From an uncultured Oscillibacter sp. (GTDB lineage: Bacteria > Bacillota > Clostridia > Oscillospirales > Oscillospiraceae): a DNA stretch of 31,182 nt. Shown here piece after piece: positions 7,890-16,279 of this stretch. Under the pieces are notes generated by a model. That model was given only the letters and a program-made list of their open reading frames with translations, was not told the origin of the DNA and did no database searches. The stretch spans positions 1 to 31,182 of the forward strand of contig NZ_CAJUBK010000026.1 in the NCBI RefSeq assembly GCF_910584465.1, read 5' to 3'. A program made the translations under genes and the position numbers. Each line of letters begins with the position of its first letter. Within the stretch, counting starts at the first letter, position 1.

Positions 7890-8302
7890 GAGGGAATGCC
7901 TCGAATCATTGCAATGCAGGCGGATGTCTTCAGTGGTGAACAGGGGATCCCCAGTGAAGATATTGATGCGTTCATGGCAAAGGGACCCATCTGCTGGCGC
8001 GCCGGATCCGATGGGAAACTATACGCCGCGGCAGCGGCTTGGAAAGAAAACGATGAGATCCACTGGGGGCGTTTTGGGGTGTTCCCGGCCGCACGGGGAC
8101 TGTATATCGGGACCGGGCTGATAAGATCTTCTTTTGCCGAGATGCTTCATGAAGGCGTCGATAAAATATACATGGACGCCCGTGACGCAGGGTAAAAATC
8201 GTTTGCGGTATGGGAGGCAGGATCGCCGGGGGACCTTATGAATCCTATGAGGGAAATGTGCCCCCGGTCGTTTTGACAAAGGACGATCTTACAAAAACGT
8301 GA
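7890..8302 (+). pseudogene. 5'-truncated, frameshifted GNAT acetyltransferase remnant
   Basis: The frame reads GMPRIIAMQADVFSG, then WGRFGVFPAARGLYIGTGLI, a GNAT motif A (the R/Q-x-x-G-x-G/A acetyl-CoA loop appears as RGLYIGTG), then KIYMDARDA. The stop TAA at 8193 interrupts it, but similarity resumes one frame over with VKIVCGMGGRIAGGPYESY and NVPPVVLTKDDL, ending at the TGA at 8300. A single-base deletion near 8190 explains this. The N-terminal part is missing at the junction with the ABC remnant. Two independent lesions make this a dead gene. Confidence 0.8.
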
Positions 8303-8327
8303 TGACAGCGGCATTTCGAGATCCCCC

Positions 8328-8370
8328 GGGCGGTCACAAGCAAAGTGTGGCCGCCCATCTTTTCGTTTTT
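8328..8370 (+). terminator. Intrinsic terminator after the acetyltransferase remnant
   Basis: GGGCGGTCACA (8328-8338) pairs with TGTGGCCGCCC (8346-8356) with one G-U, followed by a T-rich tract (ATCTTTTCGTTTTT). It insulates the sugar transport operon from upstream transcription. Confidence 0.88.
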
Positions 8371-8486
8371 GCCCTCGCTTCCGCCTATCCACGCTCAAAA
8401 GCACATCCCCGGGCCCGGCGGTGCCTACTGCAAAAAATCGCAACATCGGGTTAATTTTACATAAAGACTGCCGCTCGATTTCCAGG

Positions 8487-8492
8487 TATGAT
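8487..8492 (+). promoter_or_regulatory. Possible -10 element of the sugar transport operon
   Basis: TATGAT lies 56 bases before the ATG of the binding-protein gene. No good -35 sits 16-18 bases upstream, which would fit dependence on an activator such as the YesN-like regulator encoded downstream. A small GGGGG/CCCCC hairpin lies in the leader at about 8502-8515. Confidence 0.4.
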
Positions 8493-8547
8493 AAATGCGC
8501 AAGGGGGAGACCCCCGACCGAAAAACAGGATTTGGAGGATGCAGAAC

Positions 8548-9579
8548 ATGAAGAAGATCTTTGCCTTGCTGCTGACGCTGGCGATGGTCCTGGCCCTGGC
8601 GGCCTGCGGCAGCCAGCCCGCCGACGACCCCGCCCCGGCGCCGAACGACGGCGGACAGGCCGATACCCCCGCCCCGGCTCCCACCTCTGGGAACACCAAG
8701 CTGGTGGTGGGCTTCGCCCAGATCGGCCAGGAGTCCGGCTGGCGGGACGCCGAGACCAACGACGTCCAGTGGTACGCCGCCCGCAACACCGACACCGTGG
8801 AGCTCCACTTCGCCGACGCCCAGCAGAAGCAGGAGAACCAGATCAAGGCCATCCGCAGCTTCATCGAGATGGGCGTGGACGTGATCGCTTTCCCGCCCGT
8901 GGTCGAGACCGGCTGGGAAGCCGTCCTGACCGAGTGCAAAGAGGCGGGCATCCCCGTCATCCTGGTGGACCGGGGCATCGACGCCAACACCGACGACAGC
9001 CTGTACACCACCATGATCGCTTCCGACCACGTTTGGGCCGGGGAACAGGCCGCCATCGCCATGAACGACCTGCTGGGCGGCAGCGGCGTCGTGGTGGAGC
9101 TGGAGGGCACCGTGGGCGCCTCCGCCGCCGTGCAGCGCAAGCAGGGCTTTGACGAGTACATGGCCGCCAACTGCTCCGGCATCGAGATCGCGGCCTCCCA
9201 GACCGGCGACTTCACCCGCGCCCAGGGCAAGGAGGTCATGGAGTCCTTCCTGAAGACCTATGACAAGATCGACGGCGTCTTCTGCCACAACGACGACATG
9301 GCCCTCGGCGCCATCGAGGCCATCAAGGAGGCCGGTCTGAAGCCCGGCGTGGACATCAAGATCGTGGGCGTGGACGGCGTGAAGGGCGCCTTCGAGGCCA
9401 TCCTGGCCGGGGAGATGAACTGCACCGTGGAGTGCACCCCCATCCTGGCCGATCAGATCTTCGACACCGCCGCCAAGCTGAAGGCAGGTGAGTCTGTGGA
9501 GAAGTGGGTCATGTCCGCCGACGAGGTCTACACTGCCGAACGGGTCACCGAGGATGTGGTCGCCGGCCGTGCGTACTGA
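8548..9579 (+). CDS. Sugar ABC transporter substrate-binding lipoprotein (YtfQ-like)
   Basis: This 343-residue lipoprotein captures a sugar outside the membrane. The lipobox LALAAC places the lipidated Cys at residue 20, followed by a Pro/Asp-rich linker to about 50. The rest is a Peripla_BP_4 fold: VVGFAQIGQESGWRDAETND, QQKQENQIKAIRSFIEMGVD, PPVVETGW, VELEGTVGASAAVQRKQGF, FTRAQGKEVMESFL and CHNDDMALGAIEAI all closely resemble E. coli YtfQ, the galactofuranose-binding protein. The ATG at 8548 is chosen because GGAGG (8534-8538) precedes it and a lipoprotein signal begins there; an in-frame ATG at 8488 falls on the putative -10. The ligand is likely a furanose or related monosaccharide. Confidence 0.93.
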   Translation: MKKIFALLLTLAMVLALAACGSQPADDPAPAPNDGGQADTPAPAPTSGNTKLVVGFAQIGQESGWRDAETNDVQWYAARNTDTVELHFADAQQKQENQIKAIRSFIEMGVDVIAFPPVVETGWEAVLTECKEAGIPVILVDRGIDANTDDSLYTTMIASDHVWAGEQAAIAMNDLLGGSGVVVELEGTVGASAAVQRKQGFDEYMAANCSGIEIAASQTGDFTRAQGKEVMESFLKTYDKIDGVFCHNDDMALGAIEAIKEAGLKPGVDIKIVGVDGVKGAFEAILAGEMNCTVECTPILADQIFDTAAKLKAGESVEKWVMSADEVYTAERVTEDVVAGRAY

Positions 9580-9613
9580 TCCCAGCGGCACGATCTGTCT
9601 GAAATAGAGACCA

Positions 9614-9657
9614 GGCCTCCGGTCCGAGCCGATTTTCGGCCGGCCCGGAGGCCCTTT
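9614..9657 (+). terminator. Hairpin between binding protein and transporter genes (attenuator)
   Basis: GGCCTCCGG (9614-9622) pairs with CCGGAGGCC (9645-9653), with an inner GCCGA/TCGGC stem and only a CTTTG tail. Leaky terminators here commonly keep the binding protein in excess over the membrane components. Confidence 0.65.
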
Positions 9658-9675
9658 GCATAAGGAGGGTTCACT

Positions 9676-11196
9676 TTGGATCAGGACAGCCTGCTTGTCA
9701 TGGAACACATCCACAAACGCTTTCCCGGCGTCGTCGCTCTGAACGATGTGCAGTTCCGCCTGCGCGCCGGGGAGATCCACGCCCTGCTGGGGGAAAACGG
9801 CGCGGGCAAATCCACGCTCATCAAGGTGCTCACCGGCGTGGAGCACCTGGACGGCGGCACGGTGACCATGGAGGGGAAGCCCATCTCCGTCAGATCCCCC
9901 CTGGAGGCCCAGGGGCAGGGCATCAGCACCGTCTACCAGGAGGTCAATCTCTGCCCCCACCTGACCGTGGCAGAGAATATCTACGCTGGGCGGGAGCCCA
10001 TCAGATCCTGCAAGATCGACTGGAAGACCGTCAACCGAAAGTCCAGGGAGCTGCTGAAGCAGTTCGATCTGGACATCGACGTGACCGCCAAGCTGGACAA
10101 CTATTCCGTCGCGGTCCAGCAGATGATCGCCATCGCCCGGGCGGTGGACGTCCAGGCCAAGATCCTGATCCTGGACGAACCTACCTCCAGCCTGTCCGCC
10201 GCCGAGGTGGAGAAGCTCTTTCAGATCATGAACATGCTGAAGGAGCGGGGGCTGGGCATCGTCTTCGTCACCCACTTCCTGGACCAGGTCTACGCGGTCA
10301 CTGACCGGATCACCGTCCTGCGCAACGGGGGATATGTGGGCACCTACAACACCGCGGAGCTGCCCAAGGTAGAGCTGATCGGCAAGATGATCGGCAAGGA
10401 ATATGAGGCTCTGGAGGGTACGCCTCCCGCCGCCGCTCAGGACAGCGAGGCGGAGGAGTTCCTCCGGCTGGAGCATGCGGGAACGGCAAGCATCTCCGAC
10501 GTGTCTTTCAGCCTGAAACGGGGCGAGGTCAGCGGGTTCTCCGGTCTGCTGGGCTCCGGCCGCAGCGAGATCGCCCGGCTGCTCTTCGGCGCGGACCGGC
10601 ACACCTCCGGCAAGGTCTGCATCGAGGGTGAGGAGTGTAGCCTGAAAGACCCGCTGGAGGCCATCCGCCGCGGCATCGCCTTCTGCTCCGAGAACCGGAA
10701 GACGGAGGGGATCATCGGCGATCTGACCATCCGGGAGAACATCATCATCGCCCTCCAGGCCAAGCGGGGGCTGGGGAAGGTCATCCGCTACAGCGAGGCC
10801 CAGCAGATCGCCGACCGTTTCATTGAGGGATTGGCCATCAAGACGCCTTCCGCCGACCAGCAGATCAGGAACCTCTCCGGCGGCAATCAGCAAAAGGTCC
10901 TGCTGGCCCGGTGGCTTGCAACGGACCCGGACCTGCTGATCCTGGACGAACCCACCCGGGGCATCGACATCGGGGCCAAGGCGGAGATCCAGAAGGTGGT
11001 CATGGAGCTGGCCCAGGAGGGCATGAGTTGCGTGTTCATCTCCTCTGAGATGGAGGAGATGCTGCGCTGCTGCAGCCGGATGTACGTCCTGCGGGACAAG
11101 GAGGTCGTAGACGAGCTGACCGGAGATGCCATCAACGAGCATCACATCATGCAGATCATCGCGGGAGAGGGGGAGACGGCAAATGAAAAAGTTTAA
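9676..11196 (+). CDS. Sugar ABC transporter double ATPase (YtfR/RbsA-like)
   Basis: This 506-residue ATPase has two nucleotide-binding halves. The first has Walker A GENGAGKST, a degenerate signature (NYSVAVQQM) and Walker B ILILDEPTSSL. The second has a degenerate Walker A (GLLGSGRSEI), a canonical signature LSGGNQQKV and Walker B LLILDEPTRGID. That asymmetry is normal for monosaccharide importers of the RbsA/MglA/YtfR class. The start is TTG, supported by AAGGAGGG at 9662-9669, six bases upstream. It overlaps the permease gene by 14 bp. It energises uptake of the sugar bound by the lipoprotein at 8548. Confidence 0.93.
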   Translation: MDQDSLLVMEHIHKRFPGVVALNDVQFRLRAGEIHALLGENGAGKSTLIKVLTGVEHLDGGTVTMEGKPISVRSPLEAQGQGISTVYQEVNLCPHLTVAENIYAGREPIRSCKIDWKTVNRKSRELLKQFDLDIDVTAKLDNYSVAVQQMIAIARAVDVQAKILILDEPTSSLSAAEVEKLFQIMNMLKERGLGIVFVTHFLDQVYAVTDRITVLRNGGYVGTYNTAELPKVELIGKMIGKEYEALEGTPPAAAQDSEAEEFLRLEHAGTASISDVSFSLKRGEVSGFSGLLGSGRSEIARLLFGADRHTSGKVCIEGEECSLKDPLEAIRRGIAFCSENRKTEGIIGDLTIRENIIIALQAKRGLGKVIRYSEAQQIADRFIEGLAIKTPSADQQIRNLSGGNQQKVLLARWLATDPDLLILDEPTRGIDIGAKAEIQKVVMELAQEGMSCVFISSEMEEMLRCCSRMYVLRDKEVVDELTGDAINEHHIMQIIAGEGETANEKV

Positions 11197-12205
11197 GGAC
11201 CGGATGGAGTCCCGCCCCCTGGTGTCGCTGATCGTCATCCTGGTGGTCTGCGGCATCCTCTCCGGCGGCGATTTCTTCTCGCTGCAGATCGTGGACGGAC
11301 ACCTGTACGGCCGTTTGATCGATATCCTCCGCAACGGAAGCCGCTACATGGTGCTGGCCGTCGGCATGACCATGGTGCTGGCCACCGGCGGCACGGACAT
11401 CTCCGTGGGCTCCGTCATGGCCATCTCCGGCGCGCTGGCCTGCTCCATCGTGGATATGCGCATCCTGCCGGGCTTAGGTGGGAACACCCTGGCGGCGGTG
11501 GCCATCGCCCTGGCCGTGGGCGCTTTGTGCGGGGCCTGGAACGGCTTTTTGGTTGCCAAGCTGAAGGTGCAGCCCATCGTGGCTACCATGATCTTGATGA
11601 CGGCGGGCCGGGGCATCGCCCAGCTGATCGCCGACGGCAAGATCGTCACCATCACCTCCGACTCCTACTACTACATCAGCGGCGGCTATATCCTGGGCCT
11701 GCCCTTCCCGCTGTACATCGCCGCGTTCATGCTGATCGCCGCCCTGCTCATCACCAAAAAGACGGCCTTCGGCCTGGCGGTGGAGGCCATCGGTGTCAAT
11801 TCCAGATCCGCCCGGCTGGCGGGCATCAAGGTGGACCGGAACATCTGGCTGATCTATATTTTCTGCGGCGTCTGCGCGGCCATCGCCGGGCTGATCGAGT
11901 CTGCGGGCATCAAGGGCGCAGACTGCAACAACTGTGGGCTGATGATCGAGATGGACGGCATCCTGGCGGTGGCCATCGGCGGGACATCCCTCTCCGGCGG
12001 GCGGTTCAGCCTGATCGCCAGCATCATCGGGGCCCTGGTGGTCCAGACCATCACCACCATGATCCTGGCCTTCGGCGTCGCGCCCGAGGTCATCCGGGTC
12101 TTCAAGGCCCTCATCGTCATCGTGATCTGCCTGGCCCAGTCTCCGGCCTTCATCGCCAGGATGAAGGGAGTGTTCGGCAGGGAAAAGGTGGTGGCGCAGT
12201 CATGA
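11183..12205 (+). CDS. Sugar ABC transporter permease (YtfT-like)
   Basis: This 340-residue polytopic protein is the first of two BPD_transp_2 permeases. It has hydrophobic segments throughout and the family pattern YMVLAVGMTMVLATGGTDISVGSVMAISGAL in the N-terminal third, with AVEAIGVNSRSARLAGI later, the loop contacted by the ATPase. The ATG at 11183 lies inside the end of the ATPase gene with GAGAGGGGGA upstream; a longer frame from 11126 is a shadow. It overlaps the second permease by ATGA. YtfT and YjfF form a heterodimeric channel in E. coli, and the same pairing is inferred here. Confidence 0.92.
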   Translation: MKKFKDRMESRPLVSLIVILVVCGILSGGDFFSLQIVDGHLYGRLIDILRNGSRYMVLAVGMTMVLATGGTDISVGSVMAISGALACSIVDMRILPGLGGNTLAAVAIALAVGALCGAWNGFLVAKLKVQPIVATMILMTAGRGIAQLIADGKIVTITSDSYYYISGGYILGLPFPLYIAAFMLIAALLITKKTAFGLAVEAIGVNSRSARLAGIKVDRNIWLIYIFCGVCAAIAGLIESAGIKGADCNNCGLMIEMDGILAVAIGGTSLSGGRFSLIASIIGALVVQTITTMILAFGVAPEVIRVFKALIVIVICLAQSPAFIARMKGVFGREKVVAQS

Positions 12206-13200
12206 GAACGAAAACTCCACTGCAGACGAAGATCAAGATCAGCAATATCTCATTGCTGATCGCCGGGACCATGCTGGTCGTCATGTACCTGGCGGGGTCC
12301 AGCGTGTACGACCGCTTTGGGCAGATCTCCACGGTTTTGAACCTGTTCAACGACAACGCCTATTTGATCGTGGTGGCGGTGGGCATGACCTTCGTCCTGC
12401 TCACGGGAGGGATCGACATCTCTGTGGCGTCCACCCTGGCCTTTACCGGCGTGTTCTCTGCTTCCCTGCTGGAAAAGGGGCTGCCTGCCATCGCGGTCAT
12501 CCCCCTGGTGCTGGCCATCGGGACCCTTGTGGGCTATGCCCAGGGGTATGCCATCCATACCTTCCAGATCGCCCCCTTCCTGGTGACGCTGGCGGGGCAG
12601 TTCCTGATGCGGGGCATGTGCGCCGTCATCAGCACGGTGTCCATCCCGATCAACGACCCGTTTTTCAAAGCCGCCGCTCTGGGCAAGATCTCCTGGAAGC
12701 TGTCCTCCGGCGGCACAGCAAAGCTCTATCACTATGTGTATGTGGCCCTGGCGGTTTTGCTGGTCGCCTGGTATGTCCTGCGGTCCACCCGCTTTGGGCG
12801 GGCGGTCTACGCCGTGGGGAGCAGCGAGCAGAGCGCCCAGTACATGGGCTTGAACGTGAAACGGGTCAAGATCGGGGTCTACGCCATCAACGGCTTTTGC
12901 GCCGCCTTGGGGGGCGTGCTGTTCAGCTTCTATACCCTGGCGGGCTACTCCCTCCAGAACATGGGGCTGGAGCTGGACGCGATCTCCTCCGCCGTCATCG
13001 GCGGCACGTTGCTGACCGGCGGCGTGGGCACCGTCATCGGCTCCATGGTAGGGGTGCTGATCCAGGGCATCATCCAGACCATCGTTACCTATCAGAACCT
13101 GAACACCTGGTGGACGAAGGTCACGGTGGCCGCGATTTTGTGCTTCTTCATCCTGGTCCAGCGGATCATCGCCATCCGGGCGGAACGGAAAAAGGCATAG
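12202..13200 (+). CDS. Sugar ABC transporter permease (YjfF-like)
   Basis: This 332-residue permease is the partner of the one at 11183. Its N-terminal membrane segments include YLIVVAVGMTFVLLTGGIDISVAS, and the coupling-loop region reads AVYAVGSSEQSAQYMGLNVKRVK. The start is the ATGA overlap with the first permease, so the two are coupled. A long GC-rich hairpin at 13211-13265 follows the stop, marking the end of the transport operon. No catalytic residues are expected; the substrate assignment rests on the YtfQ-like binding protein. Confidence 0.92.
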   Translation: MRTKTPLQTKIKISNISLLIAGTMLVVMYLAGSSVYDRFGQISTVLNLFNDNAYLIVVAVGMTFVLLTGGIDISVASTLAFTGVFSASLLEKGLPAIAVIPLVLAIGTLVGYAQGYAIHTFQIAPFLVTLAGQFLMRGMCAVISTVSIPINDPFFKAAALGKISWKLSSGGTAKLYHYVYVALAVLLVAWYVLRSTRFGRAVYAVGSSEQSAQYMGLNVKRVKIGVYAINGFCAALGGVLFSFYTLAGYSLQNMGLELDAISSAVIGGTLLTGGVGTVIGSMVGVLIQGIIQTIVTYQNLNTWWTKVTVAAILCFFILVQRIIAIRAERKKA

Positions 13201-13210
13201 CTCCCCTGAA

Positions 13211-13265
13211 CAAGCAGACTGCATTGGCCGGCGGCGGCAGATCCGCGGCCAATGCGGCTTGCTTG
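13211..13265 (+). terminator. Long hairpin after the transport operon
   Basis: CAAGCA (13211-13216) and GCATTGGCCG (13221-13230) pair with CGGCCAATGC (13246-13255) and TGCTTG (13260-13265), with wobble pairs between. The following T tract is weak (ATTTA), so partial readthrough into the regulatory genes is possible. Confidence 0.7.
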
Positions 13266-13323
13266 ATTTACGCTCTGCGATTTGATAGGATGGGCGGGAA
13301 GATCTCTTTGGGGGAGTGAAAAG

Positions 13324-15069
13324 ATGAAGCGTATCATCACCGCATTCGGCGATCTGAAATTCCGCAGCAAGCTGGTCTTGAGCACCATGCTGGTGGCGCT
13401 GATCCCTCTGCTGGTGCTCTCCGTCCTCACGGCCACGGTGTTCGTCAAAAACATCAGCCGGCAGTCCGGCCGGCTGACCTTGCAGATGGTGCGCCAGACC
13501 AGCGCTTCTCTGGATATTTACATCAGCACGATCGAAAAGCTGATGGACCTGGTGATCGACGAGGGCAGCGCCGCGCCTGTGGACGACAGCGTCCAGATCC
13601 AGACGCTCCGGCGCTTGGCAGGTTCCATATTGGACGCCTACCCCGAGATCGCGGGCTTTTGCATCGCCTATGAGGACGAGCAGTATTTCGGCGCCGGCAT
13701 GAGCCGCATCTCCCGGGACCGGTTCGAGGACCAGTACTGGTGGCAGTACGCCGTGGAGCGCCAGGGCCGGCTGGGAGTGCTGGGCAGCGCGGTGGGGCGG
13801 AACGTGATGGGCAATCTGAACGACAGCTCCGACACCATCTTCGCCCTGGTCAAGGCCTTTTCCTTTGGCGACGGCGGCTCCTGCCGGGGCGTCGTCATGT
13901 TCGACATCCGGCACGACATGATCCAGCAGCTGATCAACCGGGTGTCCATCGGCGAGGACGGCTTTTTGTTCGTGGTGGATGAGACCGACATCGTATACAC
14001 CCCCTCCAGCGCCATTGTCTACCGGATCGACCGGGAGAGCTTTCAGCAGACGGAGGCCGATCGGAGCACGGTACGGATCCACGATACCGATTATTTCATT
14101 ACGAATCACTCCAGCAGCTATTCCGGCTGGCGGGTAGTAGGCGTGATCCCGGAGCTGGAGTTCTCCGCCAGCATCCGCCCGGTCTATCAGGCGCTGTGCA
14201 TCTGCATCGCGGTCTGTCTGCTGCTGGTCGTGGTGGTGTCCCTGGGGATCTCCGCCACGGTGACGCGCCCGATTTCCAAATTGAGCAGGCTGATGTCAAA
14301 AGCGGAGGAGGGCGACTTCTCCGTGCGCTTTGACGCGAGGCACCAGGATGAGATCGGCGTGCTGGGCTCCTCGTTCAACCATATGCTGGAGCACATCGGT
14401 GAGCTGATCCATGAGCTTTATGAGGAGAAGCAGATCCGTTTGGAGGCGCAGCTGAAAAGCCTCCAGGAGCAGATCAAGCCCCATTTCCTGTATAACACGC
14501 TGGATACGATCAGCTGGATGGCCCGGGCGCAGGACGCCCTGGACGTGGTGCGCCTGGTGGACGCGCTGACGAATATGTTCCGGGTGGGCCTGTCCAGCGG
14601 CCGGGATTATATCACCCTCCGGGAAGAAAAGAGCCACGCGGCGAATTACCTCTATATCCAAAAGGTCCGCTACCAGGACCGCCTGCGGTACGCGATGGAA
14701 ATACCGAACGAGTACGATCAGCTCGTTGTCCCAAAGCTGATCTTGCAGCCGTTAGTCGAAAACGCGATCTACCACGGGGTCAAGATGAAGCGGGGTGGGG
14801 GACAGGTCCGGGTGACGGCCAGAGTGGAAAACGAGGCCCTGTTCCTCTCCGTTTGGGACGACGGCGCCGGGATCCCTCCGGAGCGGTTGGAGAGCATCCG
14901 CCGGAGCGAGCCCCGGGAGCGTCAAAAAGGGGGCTTCGGCCTGTCCTATATCGCGGAGCGGATCCGGTTGTCCTACGGCCCGCCCTACGGCGTTCAGATA
15001 GACAGCGAAGAGGGGACGTTTACGGAAGTGACGGTCTGCCTGCCGGTCCAGGAGGTGTCGGATGTATAA
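13324..15069 (+). CDS. Sensor histidine kinase, YesM type
   Basis: This 581-residue membrane kinase starts at the ATG after GGGGGAG. A first membrane helix lies near residues 18-42, an extracytoplasmic sensor region (Cache-like) runs to about 285, a second helix lies at about 295-320 (CICIAVCLLLVVVVSLGI), and a HAMP segment follows (TRPISKLSRLMSKAEEGDF). The His_kinase domain has the phosphoacceptor motif QEQIKPHFLYNTLD with His387, and the ATPase part has PLVENAIYHGVKMKRGGG and GGFGLSYIAERI. It overlaps the response regulator gene by 8 bp. YesM-class kinases typically respond to extracellular carbohydrates. The downstream lipoprotein may present the sugar to its sensor domain. Confidence 0.92.
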   Translation: MKRIITAFGDLKFRSKLVLSTMLVALIPLLVLSVLTATVFVKNISRQSGRLTLQMVRQTSASLDIYISTIEKLMDLVIDEGSAAPVDDSVQIQTLRRLAGSILDAYPEIAGFCIAYEDEQYFGAGMSRISRDRFEDQYWWQYAVERQGRLGVLGSAVGRNVMGNLNDSSDTIFALVKAFSFGDGGSCRGVVMFDIRHDMIQQLINRVSIGEDGFLFVVDETDIVYTPSSAIVYRIDRESFQQTEADRSTVRIHDTDYFITNHSSSYSGWRVVGVIPELEFSASIRPVYQALCICIAVCLLLVVVVSLGISATVTRPISKLSRLMSKAEEGDFSVRFDARHQDEIGVLGSSFNHMLEHIGELIHELYEEKQIRLEAQLKSLQEQIKPHFLYNTLDTISWMARAQDALDVVRLVDALTNMFRVGLSSGRDYITLREEKSHAANYLYIQKVRYQDRLRYAMEIPNEYDQLVVPKLILQPLVENAIYHGVKMKRGGGQVRVTARVENEALFLSVWDDGAGIPPERLESIRRSEPRERQKGGFGLSYIAERIRLSYGPPYGVQIDSEEGTFTEVTVCLPVQEVSDV

Positions 15070-16279
15070 GATTTTGATCGCGGACGATGAGGACATCATC
15101 CGCCGGGGGCTGGCGGGCATGGTGTCCCAGCACCCCAAGTTAGAGGTGGCGGCGCTGGCGGAGGACGGCGAGATCGCACTGGAAGAGGCGGCCAAGACCC
15201 GGCCTGATCTGATGCTGGTGGATATCAATATGCCCTTCGTGGACGGCTTCGCATTTATCAAAGAGGCAAAACAGCTGCTGCCGGATGCGGAGATCATCAT
15301 CGTCACGGGCTATGATGATTTTGCCTTCGCCCAGAAGGCCCTGCAGCTTGGCGTGGCGGATTACCTGCTCAAGCCCATCATGGAGGAGCCGTTTTTCGCG
15401 GTGCTGGACAAGGCGATAAGCCGCCTGGACGACCGGGCAATGTCCAGGAGATACATGGATTGGCTGACGCAGCAGCTGGAGCGGAACCGGCCGTCCCTGC
15501 TCAACGATTTCTTTCGCCGGTGGCTGCGGGGCAGCATGGATCGATTGGAGATCGAAGACCGGATGAAGTATCTGGATATCCAGATCCCCCTTCCCTATTG
15601 GGTGACGGTTTTGCATCTGCGCAACGATCCGTCACAAAAGGCCAGCATCACGGATTGGGAGCCGGAGCTGCTGCTTTATGGCTGTGACAACATTGTCCAG
15701 GAAGTATTTGCTCCCTACTGCCCGGTGCTGACGTTTCAGACAGAGGATTCGGCGCTGGCCATGATCTCGGAGGTGCTCCCCCAGGATCGGTGGGAAAAAT
15801 TGGCTCACGAGCTGGTCACACCCATCGAAGGTCATCTGCTGCTGAAGGTGGAGCTGGTCCAGCGGAAGGGCGTGAGCCTCTCGGAGTTCCCGGAGGTGGT
15901 GGAGCAGGCCATGCAGGAGTACAAAGCGCACCAGCGGTATTCCGATATGGTGACCGAGGCGATCCGGATCATTGACAGGCGCTGGGGGAACAGCGATTTT
16001 TCCCTCCAGGCCGCCGCGGACGCGCTGTATGTGACTCCGCAGTATCTGAGCCGGGTCTTTCACCAGGAGACCGGCGACACCTTCGGCTCTTATCTGACCG
16101 GGAAGCGGATGAAAGAGGCCATACGGCTTCTGCAAGACCAGCATCTCAAGATGTACGAGATCGCGCAGAGGACCGGATACAGCTCTCAGCATTATTTCAG
16201 CAGCGCCTTCAAGCGGGCCCTGGGCATTTCCCCCGTGGAGTACCGGAAAAATATCCTGGAGCAGGGAGGCACGAAATGA
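15062..16279 (+). CDS. Response regulator with AraC-type DNA-binding domain (YesN-like)
   Basis: This 405-residue regulator has an N-terminal receiver domain with acidic pocket D8-D9, phosphoacceptor Asp54 (LMLVDINMP), Thr82 and Lys104 (LLKPI). A middle linker of ~180 residues follows. The C-terminus (~300-395) is an AraC HTH pair (FSLQAAADALYVTPQYLSRVFHQETG and YEIAQRTGYSSQHYFSSAFKRALG). It overlaps the kinase gene by 8 bp and the binding-protein gene by ATGA, so all three should be produced together. The likely targets are its own operon and the upstream transporter at 8548, whose promoter lacks a good -35; this is inference. Confidence 0.92.
   Translation: MYKILIADDEDIIRRGLAGMVSQHPKLEVAALAEDGEIALEEAAKTRPDLMLVDINMPFVDGFAFIKEAKQLLPDAEIIIVTGYDDFAFAQKALQLGVADYLLKPIMEEPFFAVLDKAISRLDDRAMSRRYMDWLTQQLERNRPSLLNDFFRRWLRGSMDRLEIEDRMKYLDIQIPLPYWVTVLHLRNDPSQKASITDWEPELLLYGCDNIVQEVFAPYCPVLTFQTEDSALAMISEVLPQDRWEKLAHELVTPIEGHLLLKVELVQRKGVSLSEFPEVVEQAMQEYKAHQRYSDMVTEAIRIIDRRWGNSDFSLQAAADALYVTPQYLSRVFHQETGDTFGSYLTGKRMKEAIRLLQDQHLKMYEIAQRTGYSSQHYFSSAFKRALGISPVEYRKNILEQGGTK

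Noticed and set aside
8425..11334. A 969-residue open frame on the minus strand opposite the binding protein and ATPase genes
   Set aside because: It is the antisense shadow of GC-rich codons in two well-supported genes; its translation is low-complexity (D, L, H, G-rich) and has no ribosome site.
12250..14109. A 619-residue minus-strand open frame opposite the permease and kinase genes
   Set aside because: It is antisense to two confident genes, has a His/Asp/Gly-rich composition typical of shadow frames, and lacks any recognisable domain.
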